A program made the translations under genes and the position numbers. This document shows, in pieces, positions 23,901 to 33,961 of a stretch of DNA of 64,000 nucleotides; position 1 is the stretch's first letter, and each line of letters starts with the position of its first letter. The stretch lies in contig OW051494.1 in the NCBI GenBank assembly GCA_932521035.1, positions 6,620,001 to 6,684,000 on the forward strand, read 5' to 3'. Under the pieces are notes generated by a model. That model had not been told where the DNA came from, searched no databases, and worked only from the letters and a program-made list of their open reading frames with translations. The DNA is from Oscheius dolichura. Taxonomy: Eukaryota > Nematoda > Chromadorea > Rhabditida > Rhabditidae.

Positions 23901-24780
23901 ACGGTGGAGCCTCAAAAAGGGCAATTCGCCAACTACCGGTACATGTCTTTACCAGCCTTTCTTTCCCTGTTCCATCCTTCAGTGTCCCCCTCATAGATAG
24001 TGGTCCTCCTGGCTCGTCTGCCACCTGCCCCCGTCTTCTCACCCCTTCCTAATTCTCCTTTTTCCACAGTCCTTTCGAGGGCTTTATCAATCCGTGGCCA
24101 CCCCCTTCACCCCATATCTAGCATCTAACGGTGAGTGCCTCTAAATTTTAATAGAACTCGCCCCGATTCCATGTGCAAGCAATCACCCATCGTATACATG
24201 AAACTATTCGTCTGCCTCATCCCCGTCTCGGGAGCCAAAAACGGTGAGAACAGAATTCCCGGAGACAGCTGGGACGGGAGAAGGACCGTTTCACGTAGCC
24301 GGGGTAAGTGGGCGCCGGCATTACAAGGCCGTCTTGGCTACCAACCAAATTGCCGTGCGTCCGTTTGTAGCGAGCTAGAACATGACAGTCGCCAATTTGG
24401 TCGCCATCTCCGGAAGGTGTCTCGCTTTGTCCCATTATGAAGAATTTTCTAGCGGGCTGTCTAAAAACATTATTGATATACCGCAGATGCAAAAGAGTGC
24501 GCGACTACAAACGGACTCTCGCTGGTTTGAACCGCATGGCCACGAGAACGAGGGAGGACAGGGAGGAGGACAGAACACGGGTACACCGACAGGGCTTTTA
24601 CGCCATTTCTTTGTGTTTTTACTCAATTGAACTCGATTATCTTGCCGTTATTTCACTCTCTGACCGTAGTACATTTATATTTCAGGTATTCTAAGCTCTT
24701 AACTTCAAAAGATGGTTATCATTGAAAAATTCGCCACCAAAAGAAATATTGTTAGTTATAGTTCTTTTTTTAGTGAAATT
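20971..24780. other. long stretch with no confident gene
   Basis: From 21.0 to 22.9 kb nothing is seen. Between 23.1 and 24.6 kb there are exon-like islands bounded by splice-like sites, on both strands: minus 23190-23247 (SKGTGRDSGHHYEFWRFEK) and minus about 23375-23430 (SSVTDCITRRMDYDSSLYR); plus 23573-23632 (NDVPKDLDRLLNKYTRRR); plus about 24150-24235 (SMCKQSPIVYMKLFVCLIPV). They do not join into one protein and I could not assign them to a family. They may be exons of genes with long introns, or relics. Confidence 0.35.
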
Positions 24781-24787
24781 GTAAACA

Positions 24788-26443
24788 CCAGGAATATGGG
24801 CTGACCGTGTGCAGCAGCAGTGAGAACGATGGCATGAGCATAGTTTCTTACTGCTGCATTTTTGTTTCTAATCTAAAATGTGCTTGGTTTATGCTCTGAT
24901 GCTTCCGGTTGTTTACATTTCTATTCCTTGAACAAAAAGGGCAACGGCTAGTTGCCAAATTACCTGCTGATGTTGTGCCCGCAATTAGGGAGCTCATTCA
25001 TTTAGAATATGCGAATGGGTCTAAAATAGTCTTAAAAGATCTCAATAAAAAAGTAAGGGACACGTTTCCCGAGCTTGAGCTCCCACCGAGCGACGTCTCC
25101 CTTTGGAGAGTCCTTCGTGTAGCAGGATTTTCGTACAAAAAGGTAAACGACCGTATAATATTGTTCGAAAATGCTGACTTAATACGGCAAAGGCATCATT
25201 ACTTGGCTCGGGTGAAAAGTCTAAGGGATCAAGGGGCGTATTTGGTATTCATGGATGAAACCTGGGTTTTTGAAGGCTATCGCTCTTCAAAAGACTAGGT
25301 TAACAAAGACGCCGTCGGTGAGACCATTATAATTTATCAAACTCAAAGAAAATTTAGAAAATCCGGTTAAATACCAGCGGCTAGGATGGAAGATAGGCCC
25401 AACGCCCTGTCCAAGCAAAGGAAAACGTGACATAGTTATCGGGGCAATTGCCGAAGATGGGATATTAGGTAGCTCCTTCCGCGTCTTTATCGATGGAGGC
25501 AATGTGGAAGAAGGAGATTACCACAAGCGAATGAATTCTGCTCTCTTCGAAGAATGGTTTAACTCTGTTATTCCTATAATAAAAGAAAAAGCTGAAGACC
25601 GATCTGCCGTGTTAATATTTGACAATGCCAGCTACCATTGTCGGCCAGAAATCCAAGTAATTCATTTTTGAAATAAGTAGAAGATTGAAATTATTCAGAT
25701 TCCACACAAGGGCTCTACAAAGACACAAATTATCGAATATCTTCTTGATAATCATGTGACTTGTGACCAATCGAACTCCAAGGCTGAGTTAGTTGGTCGT
25801 CTCTACGGCTTCTTCGAGTCGATGGGTGGACGAAAGGCCGTCAAAGTATTTGCCGTAGACGAGGTAGCGAAAGCTGCTGGAGTGTCGGTGCTCCGACTGC
25901 CTCCTTACCACTGTACTTTAAACCCAATAGAGCACTATTGGGCGTACTTAAAAAGTCAGCTGGGAAAGAGGACTATGGGTCGAGAGAAGCTTGACGAGCT
26001 GAGGGATCATTCCCTGAAAATCATAGAAGAAACTCCACCTGATATGCGGAAAAGATTTTTTGACAGTGCCGAACACGAAGAAGATGAATTTATCCGTAAG
26101 GAGAATCTCATCCTGATCGAGCTGCAAGACGGCGATGAGCTTGTAGAGGTCGATGAAGAAGATATTATTTATGAAAGCGATTTTGATGATGAATCCTATA
26201 TGGAAGAATAATGAAAATAAAACCTGTTAATCCTTATTGTTTATTATTATAAATACAAATATCTTTCTCCATAAAAAGCTAGAAAGCTGAAAAAAATTAG
26301 AGTAACCAGGGGCATGGGAGCTTGTACCAAGTACAAATTAGAAAAGGAAGCGAAATTCGCAGCAGCAGAAAGCTATGTTACTTTTGCCCATGCCATGCTT
26401 CCACTGCTGCTGCACTTGGCCAGCGCATACCTGGCTACTCTAA
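24788..26443 (+). mobile_element. IS630/Tc1-type DNA transposon, nearly whole
   Basis: An intron-containing DDE transposase is bracketed by imperfect inverted repeats. The left end reads CCAGGAATATGGGCTGACC (24789 on) followed by GTGCAGCAGCAGTG, then CATGGCATG-like sequence near 24828-24836. The right end, read on the minus strand from about 26434, has CCAGGTATGCGCTGGCC, GTGCAGCAGCAGTG and CATGGCATG in the same order, over about 70 bp. The right end is itself palindromic (TTAGAGTAACCAGG at 26297 and its inverse near 26443). Target duplication could not be fixed. Confidence 0.8.
24909..26211 (+). pseudogene. DDE_3/IS630-Tc1-type transposase with one in-frame stop
   Basis: The N-terminal part is helix-turn-helix-like (KIVLKDLNKKVRDTFPEL, SLWRVLRVAGFSYKKV). 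The catalytic domain has FMDETWVF (first Asp near 25255), VLIFDNASYH (second Asp) and LPPYHCTLNPIEHYWAYLKS (Glu), the hallmark order for this superfamily and a form common in nematode genomes. Two introns are inferred: about 25317-25357 and 25657-25698; both join in phase. A TAG at 25296-25298 stands where relatives usually have Trp (KD-W-VNKD pattern), so this copy is probably dead or uses readthrough. The true start may be slightly upstream, since no good ATG opens this frame. The tail is very acidic. TAA is at 26211. Confidence 0.85.
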
Positions 26444-26445
26444 AA
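26296..26445. repeat. palindromic right end of the transposon or nested MITE
   Basis: TTAGAGTAACCAGG at 26297-26310 is matched in inverse orientation by CCTGGCTACTCTAA at 26430-26443 (one mismatch). The interior includes GCAGCAGCAG and its inverse CTGCTGCTGC. Either the transposon's right end is a duplicated, inverted copy of its own terminus, or a 150-bp derivative element sits at its end. Confidence 0.6.
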
Positions 26446-26577
26446 AGAAAAAAAATCAGACCTATTTTTTATCCTCGAAACATAATCACTGCTTATATCC
26501 GTGTTTGTAAATCGTCTCAGTGATTCTTGGTTTTCCTCTATTCATTCTCTATTTTCAGCGAGGATTAGTCAGTCGAC

Positions 26578-27284
26578 ATGAGTGAACACAATAAGGTAGG
26601 CATAAATTTATGTATTTCTAAATTGATTTATCTTTTTAGAGTTCATCGTCAGACGAGTCTTGGGAGAAGTTAGCTGTTAATTATGACGAGTTCGATGTTC
26701 TAATGACTGACATTGACGAGGCAAAACTTGTGGGGGTAAGATTAGTGTTTTTTATAATTCTCAATTTTATGATTTTAGCTTGGCCGTGCCAACGAAGTCG
26801 AACACCTGTCCCCGTTCTCTTCACGTTCTCTTCACCAGCATTTCCCGCTTCTGGTTGAATTCATGGAATCAACATCAGATACATGATTCCGCTTGTCTGC
26901 CAGCGTGCAGGTAGGAGTTTATATGTGATAACGCAGCTACATTAATTTTGTTTGCAGGAAAACCGAACTCAAAGGCCATCAATATTTGGTTCCTAGTCGA
27001 CTCAGGCTCGCCGTTCACCTGCTTGTCGGTGAAGTCGCTGGAAGCGCTACTAGGCTCGGGAAATGCCACGAATACCTTTTATAGCCTTGCAATTCAGGTT
27101 TCTTTTCTCTTTTATGTGCAGCTTAAAATTATTTGTTTAGGACCCGGATAGCGAAATTGAGTGCCAAGTTTCGAAGGCGCATTACCAAGAAGTCAACATT
27201 CTCGGCGCTAATTCGATGCGCAAATTGGGATTGTCTATCCTCGTAGACTGGAAGAAGGACAGATTCAAGCTTAGCGCACAATGA
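26578..27284 (+). CDS. retropepsin-fold protein, probably a host gene
   Basis: The ATG (26578) lies 20 bp after a CTATTTTCAG acceptor. Early exons are acidic (SSSSDESWEKLAVNYDEFDV). The core carries an aspartyl protease-like motif FLVDSGSPFTCLS (about 26990-27030) and ends with ILGANSMRKLGLSILVDWKK before a TGA at 27284, matching the two-part layout (DSG loop, then ILG) of single-domain retropepsins. Such proteins recur in nematode genomes and probably derive from retroelement or Ddi1-like proteases. No capsid, reverse transcriptase or LTR is seen beside it, and it has introns, so I treat it as a standalone, possibly domesticated gene. Exon boundaries around 26.8-26.9 kb are uncertain. It lies 135 bp from the DNA transposon. 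Confidence 0.6.
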
Positions 27285-28186
27285 TACTGTATATTTATTC
27301 TTATGGATTAATTCGATAAATGTTATTCCATATCATTTGAGCATGCATGAGAAAAGACAATTCAGCAGGGATAATACCACTTTCTTTCTAAAATCGACAT
27401 CCATCAATTTTCTAAAAAGTGTGAAAATGATACATTTTTTGCGCATTTAGACATGAAAATAGAAAATTAAAAATGAAATCGACATCTCAACAGAAAATTG
27501 ATTGAAAATGACAAAAAATTCATTGAAAATAAGCACTTTTTAGTGCTCCAAAAATTGACTAATTTCACACTTTTGCAAAAATATGGTATAAATGAGGTGA
27601 TTCTCTGTCATCAGAGAATGAAAATGTGTTGAAATGACTGAAATGTCGAATATGGTATTATAATTCCTCCTTCCTATACTACTCAGAGACATTCACTCAT
27701 TAGCAGATGACTGTTCGCAAGAGTGACTGGAAAGCAACGGAACTTATCCAAGGACAGAGGAAGGGGAGAAGGAAAGGAACCTGGAAATGGAGGGGATAGC
27801 TGTGGGATGGCAGAAGGCTGGCAATGTAGATACAATGTAGAATGTAGGCCGGGATCCTCTCTGCCGTCGGCTGTCGTCATTTCTCTTTCACTTTCCGTCC
27901 CTTCCACCGATGCCCTTCTCCAATCAGTCCATTCTCCTCAACATCTATTCCCCACTCCATCTTCTGTGTCAGCGCGCTTCCCCGGACCCATCCCATCGAA
28001 TATGAATGGTAAGATGATATACCCCTGACGACGCCCTCGACTGCAAATAGAATATATCCACTTCAAGTATAATTTTATTTTAATCCATGTTGATTTTACA
28101 AAACACATATGGCGGAACAGATGATTTATTGAGCCAACAACACGGTAAAATTGCCATCACGCCTGCCGGTATACCTCCCAGACGCA
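27285..28186. other. intergenic region with an AT-rich fold-back
   Basis: It includes an AT-rich inverted repeat (listed separately) and a 101-codon plus-strand frame (27723-28028) of low confidence. An AATAAA on the minus strand near 28130 probably serves the decarboxylase gene. Confidence 0.45.
27415..27574. repeat. AT-rich imperfect inverted repeat, MITE-like
   Basis: AAAAGTGTGAAAATGATAC... at 27415-27444 is matched in reverse complement by 27545-27574 (AAAAGTGTGAAATTAGTCAA on the minus strand), about 30 bp with several mismatches. AAATCGACATC also occurs twice directly (27391 and 27477). It has no coding potential. It could be an old non-autonomous element. Confidence 0.5.
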
Positions 28187-31100
28187 TCACTTCTTCTTAC
28201 TGGCGCTGTCCGACAGTACCGCCGTTTTGGGGGAGGTCATCTCGGAGGTGGAGTACTTGGTCCGGTCCGTCACCAGATTCGACGAGCCAACAAGTCCGCG
28301 GTCGTCGTCTCCGGGCAGTCTCGGCCGGCCGAGTCCCGGATACAATGGCCCGCATTCGACCACGTTCGTCGGCAACTGCTGCGTCTTCGTGTGCTTAAAC
28401 TCATCGATCAGGTCGCACATCGTGGAAAAGTTGTCGTCGACACTCCACTTCGGCGTCCGCTCGAAGCTCGTCGAGATGCGGATGACATTGTTCTCTCCGA
28501 CGTTGGCGTGTGTCACCAAGATCTTCGTCGACTGGTTCAGGTGCTTGGCCAGCTGCGTCGTGGCCGTGTTCATCTGCTCCCTCGTCCAGCTCCTCTCGCC
28601 CGCGTATTGGAAACAGAACTGGCCATAGGGACTGTGCGAGAAGACCTTCAGATTCGGGTGGGCCTCCACCTTCTTCAGGAAGTAGTCGCTCATCTCTACC
28701 GCGTTTTTCAAGTAACGCCGGATGCCCTCGAGGCCGTAGAACTTGATGACAAACCACGTCTTGAGGGCCTTGAATTTACGCGAGGACAGCATGCCCCAGT
28801 CGCGGAGATCGGTCATCCCTGTCTCGGGGGCCGAGTACCCCGGGGTGACGGCCATCGCATCCAGGAGGATCTTCTTGTCCCGGGTGAAGAGGACAGCCGA
28901 CGAGGCCGACTGCAGCATCGACTTGTGCAGGCTCACATTCAGCGAGTTGGCCCCCTCCAATCCCTGGCTGAATTAGAAATGACGATAGATAAGAGGAGAC
29001 AGAAGACGAACCAGTTGGTCCGGTATTTGGGGTCGATCCAAAACATGCCGGAAGTGGCGGCATCCACATGGACATAGAGGCCGTATTTGTTGGCCACCTC
29101 CACCACGCCGGCGAGATCGTCACTGGCGCCGGAGGACGTCGTGCCCAACGTGACGAGGGCGTACGTCGGCACGAGGCCCCTCTCCTTGTCCTTGAGAATG
29201 TCCTGCTCCAGTTGGCCGGCCGTCATCCCCCAATTGTTGCGCTCTTCCGTCGGCACCGAGCGGCATCGCACCATGGCCATCTTGCAGCTCTTCTCCATAC
29301 ACGAGTGGGCCTCCTTGCTCGCGTAAAAGACCAGCTTCTTGGTGATCTCGTGCATCGTGTCCAGGTCGTAGTGCACGCCGTCCGGTCCAATCTGCCCGAC
29401 CTCCTTCTTGGCCATCTCGCGGATCTTCCACTGCCGGGCGGCCAACACCGTACACAGGATGGCTTCCGTCGACGACTCCACGAAGCTGCCTCCTCCCACA
29501 CTCTGGCCGATATTCTCCTAAACGTTTATCGATGTTCTAAACAGAGGCACAGTCAGACCTTGAAGAGGAAGGCCTCCGGCAAACCGAGGGCCTTTCCGAC
29601 CCAGTTGACCATCGAGTATTCCATCTCGACGAGGGCAGGACACGCCTCCCACGTGGAGCCGGCGACTCCCAGCGAGGCCAAGAGCATCTCGGCCAGGATA
29701 TCGGGATACGAGCGGCCGCAGGCAAAGTACGAGTGGAAGCGCGGATGCTGCCAGTGTGTCATGCCGGGCAGGATGGTGCCCTTGATAAAGTCCGTCATCT
29801 CCTGGATCGTCTGCAGATTGCCCGGCTCCTGCGGCACCTCGCCCTGGAATCGCTTGAAGAGGAAGCCCGGCTTCTCCGTCGTCGTGACCGGGTAGATCAG
29901 TGAATCCTCGCAGTATTCCATCATCTGCTTCGTCAGCTTCAGCATATTGTAGAGGAATTCCTCCTTCGTCACAGGCTCCTCCAGCCTCTAAACACCTTTT
30001 TTGTCTACCAACAAGAGACAAAGCGGCCGACCTTCTCGAGAGTCCTCTGGGGCGGTGGAGACGCCTCGGGGATATGCAATTCGGCCTGATCCGACCTTAG
30101 CTGGCAGATCTCGGAGCCCTCCTTCGGATGGTCGACCGCCTTCTTGGCTTGGGCCTTGGCTCGGTCGGCGTCGCTCCTCTCCTCCTCCTTCGTCGAGCAC
30201 TTCTCAATCTTCTTTCTCCTCTTCCTCGTCTTCTTCTTCGACTTCGAACTCGGGTCCGCTTTGCTGCTCTTCGACGTCGTGTTCTTTTCCGAGCTCTTTT
30301 GACTCTTCGTCGACTTATTTGAGCTCTTCTCCGTGTCCTTGGCACTCCTCGCCGCCGGCGTCTTCTTCTGTGGCGGGGGGAGGACAACCTTTGACTGCTC
30401 CACTTTGGTCCCTTCTTCAACATCCTTCGCCGGCTTCTTCTTCCATATCATCCAGCCCAGCACACCGACAACAATTAGCAGCAGCATCACAACAATCAGC
30501 AACAGCACAAAGATCCAGATGGGAAACACAAGGCCGGAAGAGGACGCCGTGGCACTCGCCGTCGAAGTGGCCGGCGACGTGATTCCAACGCCTTGAGAGA
30601 CTTGAACATTCTCCAAGTGGTACAGTTCACTCGGCGGCACTTCCGGATTCTGGCTCAACTGTGCGGCATAGCGGCGCCAGTCGACGGCGGCTGCGCTCAG
30701 GTCCACCAAAAAGGCGCCAGTCCACAGATCCGAAGGGCAACGGCCCGACTTGTTGGACACAATGACGAGGGGAGTCGCGTCGCGGAACTTCTGAGCCGTG
30801 GAGATGAGCTGGTCACAGGCCAGATTCAGATTGTGGTGGAGGGAGACGTTGAAGTACAGGGACAGAGCAGCGCCGGCCTGAAATAGAATCCATGTTGTTG
30901 AGGAAAGGAACACTTGATCCCAGTTTTATTTGTCAACATGGGGTAGCCCAAAGAGAAATGCGACTCGTTCGAGAGCAAGATTGGTTGCTGCCCGAGTTGA
31001 CCGTCGGCTTTAGTGGATCTCGCTTTTATAATCCCCGTACAGTCGATCTCCACTTCACCGCAAAATTGGAAGGTTCGGTCGATGCCGACTTTCGGTGACA

Positions 31101-31541
31101 AGAAATGACTTTCAGGCTGCCCCAGGATACGGTTGTCCAGCGCGAGCAGCGGTGAAGCGCCGCGAACGCGATCCTCCAAAGGCGAGTGGCCGACTACTGT
31201 ATCAAACTATATCAAAGTAAACATGATACACAAAAGCACGTTTTAGAGGAAACTTTTCCTGGCCATCAGAATCGATGGCCATCATAACGTTATGCTAATA
31301 ATGCCGATTTTGCCCCGGAAAGGCGCTGGGACAGCTGCATTCTCATGGCGACTACTCCAGTCTAACGCTATTCAAATCTACTACGCGGCCAAAGGGTACA
31401 GTACATTGGCAGACGAACCTCTTTAGCGGCATCGGCATCCTGCGCGTAGATACGCAGCGGACGAAAGGCGACGGCATGTTGGCCAGCCGAGACAGCGGCG
31501 ACGGCAATGGTCGCGAACAGCCAGAATAGACTAGCAGCCAT
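28187..31541 (-). CDS. signal peptide + ectodomain + TM + aromatic-amino-acid-decarboxylase-like enzyme (apparent fusion)
   Basis: The ATG at 31541 gives a signal peptide (MAASLFWLFATIAVAAVSAG). An unrecognised ectodomain with NxS/T sites follows in 31.2-30.6 kb. A TM helix (PIWIFVLLLIVVMLLLIVVG, about 30520-30460) precedes a roughly 130-residue Lys/Ser-rich segment ending PPPQRTLEK. A 44-bp intron (30030-29987) then joins in phase to RLEEPVTKEEFLYNMLKLTK, the start of a group II PLP decarboxylase domain: MTHWQHPRFHSYFACGRSYP, KEAHSCMEKS (family active-site His), TLGTTSSGASDDL, YVHVDAATSGMFW (PLP-binding Asp) and NVSLHKSML (PLP Lys). TGA is at 28187. In the mobile catalytic loop the family Tyr is Leu (MTDLRDW, codon 28805-28807). 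The exon join near 30.9 kb is uncertain. Alternatively two genes abut with trans-splicing, but the enzyme part lacks an ATG before its conserved start. Confidence 0.75.
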
Positions 31542-31683
31542 CAGCTAGAGTTCTTCTTCGATAGAATGACCCGCTCCCGGCCGACAAAAGTAATCTCCGC
31601 CCGCGCCAGGACGAGAAGACACTTGTCGCCACAACTCTGCCTCTCTCTCTTTCCCACCATTCATTCCTTTCTTCTTCTCGGCT
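31542..31683. promoter_or_regulatory. probable bidirectional promoter
   Basis: Only 142 bp lies between the divergent start codons of the decarboxylase-fusion gene and the BTB-like gene. It is rich in CTCTCTCT and TTTCTTCTTC pyrimidine runs. No TATA box is evident. The function is inferred from the geometry. Confidence 0.4.
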
Positions 31684-33491
31684 ATGGCCGTTTCCATCTG
31701 TTCGGATCAGGTTCATTTTTTGTCTGTAATCCACAGTGACCTTGTCTGTTACAGAGTGTGCTGACGGCTAACGAGTTCGAGTCGAACATCCAGCCGGTGG
31801 CCGTCTTGCTCTCCATCGACGACGTCGTCCTCCAGGGTGATCTCCGCCGCGAGCAATGGATCTTCTCCCAGGGCGGGCTCCGTTTCACCGTCGACGTGAA
31901 AACCACTGTGGTAAATGGCCTTCTCGCAGTCATGGCCAACCAATTTTAGAAATTTGAAGAGAAGAAGGAAAGCGCCGAGACGCGGCTGATTGTCGACGCC
32001 GGAGCAGCGGAGCCGGCCTTTTGGCAACTCCTCTACCAGGTGCGAATCCGTGCCGGGTGGGACGAGAAGAACCTCGTCCCCGTGGACCAGTTCAACGCTG
32101 ACTTCTTGCCGGGAAGCAAGCCGATTACGGTCGAGGTGGCGGACGAGGACGTGCGCATTGTCCAGCTCCAGATGAGGACCATCAATAGGGTCAGTCTACT
32201 CAAACAAGAGAAACGGCCCCCAGGTGTACTGGCCTCTTCCCTGCTTCTACGAGGGCGACGTGACGCTTCTCTTCGGCGAGGAACCGCCTCTCCGTACGTG
32301 GGCTGCCCTCCTGTCTGGGGCGTCGCCCTACCTGGCCGAGAGGCTCTCCTCCACTCCGAAATGTGACGGCCTCAATCTGGGAGCCTTTCCTCGCAAGGAC
32401 ATCGAGCAGATGCTGTACCAGCTGTACCCGACCAACTGGCCCCTCTACCTCAGTTTCGGCTCGGTTGCCCGTGCCGCCGTCGGCTACTACGTGCCCCTCC
32501 TCGTCTATCGCCTCAGTAGGCATCTTGTCAACTTCTCCGGTGTATGTCCTCTTCTCTGCTCCTCTCTCCAATTGCCGTTTAGATGCCAACGGTGGAGAAG
32601 TGGAAGTACGCGATGGGCAAGGGATTGCGTCTGGCCACCCAGGTGATGGTCTACGAGGATGTCAAGACGGGCGCCTGGGATAGGCGCATTGCTGCCGGCT
32701 TCCAACCGGAGGCCGTCTTCACCCCGTCCTTCTACCACAATGCCATCTGCCCGATGATTTTGGCCGCCCGTGGTATCATCCAGCCGCCTGTCCGCCTGTT
32801 GGACAACTGGAAGCAGCCGGATTACTTCTCTCCCGGCCCCTACAAAGTCGCCCTGGTCTTCCTGAAGACCAAATTCTACGTGAATCAAGGCATCCTGGCT
32901 GTGAATGGGACTGTCTTGTCCCGTGAGGCGGACGACGAATTCTCGATGACCTTCAGCCCCGAGATGCAATTCTACTGCGCCACGGAAGAGCTCCTCCCCG
33001 GCAAGGTGCTGATCGCCGTATTGGACTCACTCCATCCGGGCGGCCCCGCCGTCAAGGACACCTATCTCAAGCCGGCTCTGATCCTCTGCCATGATCACGG
33101 CTGGGCCCGGGCCAAGGAGAACCTGGAACAGCGTCTGCTGACGGAGCCGACTACCTCGAGCCAACAACTCTTCGAGCAGGTCCGCTTCGCCGAGACATTT
33201 GGACTGGAGAACATGCTGCGGACACTGGCACTGCGTGTGGAGACGGACTGCAGCGAGCTGTGTAAGCCTCTCCTGGAGAAGAAGTCGGGCATCGCCGACA
33301 AGACGCGTCTTCTGCTGAGCCAGAGGATGGAGGACGGATGGAGCAAGCAGCCCGTCAACAAGGAGTATTGGACCGTCGGAGTGAGGAAGCCGACTGGCCG
33401 GCGGGATCGTGTTGTCGGCCGGGAGAGGCCGAATGAGGCCGACGTCACCGTGGACGAGTCTCGTCAACAAGAAGCCCAGCCCGTCGTCTAA
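31684..33491 (+). CDS. BTB-like protein, nematode type, possibly two BTB-like units
   Basis: Starts MAVSICSDQ at 31684 and runs through about five exons with introns of 40-60 bp. The N-terminal ~170 residues look like a beta-rich MATH-like or unknown module (ITVEVADEDVRIVQLQMRT). A first BTB-like block has LSGASPYLAERLSS, then RKDIEQMLYQLYPTNWPLYL and YYVPLLVYRLSRHLV, in the usual order of the BTB core. The C-terminal half has a similar helix pattern (SSQQLFEQVRFAETFGLENM, then TLALRVETDCSELCK), suggesting a second, diverged BTB-like unit. The tail is basic and charged. Codons are GC-rich. Family is inferred from pattern only; BTB proteins commonly dimerise and act as CUL3 adaptors. Confidence 0.6.
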
Positions 33492-33961
33492 TTTCTTTCT
33501 CGTCTCTTTTTTTTGTGGATATTTGATAATAAATTGGTTTTCTACCCTTGTCTTATCCTCCAATCGTCCCTACCCTCGGCCCTCGAGCCCCCAGTCTCGT
33601 ATCTCTCCTAAATTGTCCTTCTGATACTTTAAAATATGGGCTTCCAACAGCTTTCTGTAATTTGTCTTTAAAGAAATCAGCTTTTCCATCCGTCTGCTAA
33701 CTCAATTTGCCAATGTAGACGTCGAGGAGATCCGGCTGAAGAGGTGGCAGACGGTGTCGAGGGTGCGCGTATCAAGAAAGGCGCCACCATCCGGGGAGAC
33801 CAAGCGATAAAGAATGGGATTAAGTCCCGATTAGCGAATCTCTGACCATTTTCCTTACCCTGTATTCTTGCTCGGTAAGTACTGGTTGTTCTTTTTTTCG
33901 TCCCTATTAGTTCAGATTCGAGATAGAGTACGCCCTAGTAATATCCTCATTTTCAGCAAGA
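33492..33961. other. intergenic between two plus-strand genes
   Basis: It holds the 3' flank of the BTB-like gene (AATAAA at about 33527). A CATTTTCAG acceptor at 33958 lies just before the next ATG (33962), consistent with trans-splicing or a 5' UTR intron. No gene is seen. Confidence 0.5.

Noticed and set aside
28151-29077. Plus-strand 308-codon open frame
   Set aside because: It is antisense to the decarboxylase exons, a GC-rich shadow frame.
30001-30582. Plus-strand Ser/Pro-rich 193-codon frame
   Set aside because: Antisense to the Lys/Ser linker and TM exon of the decarboxylase gene; low complexity.
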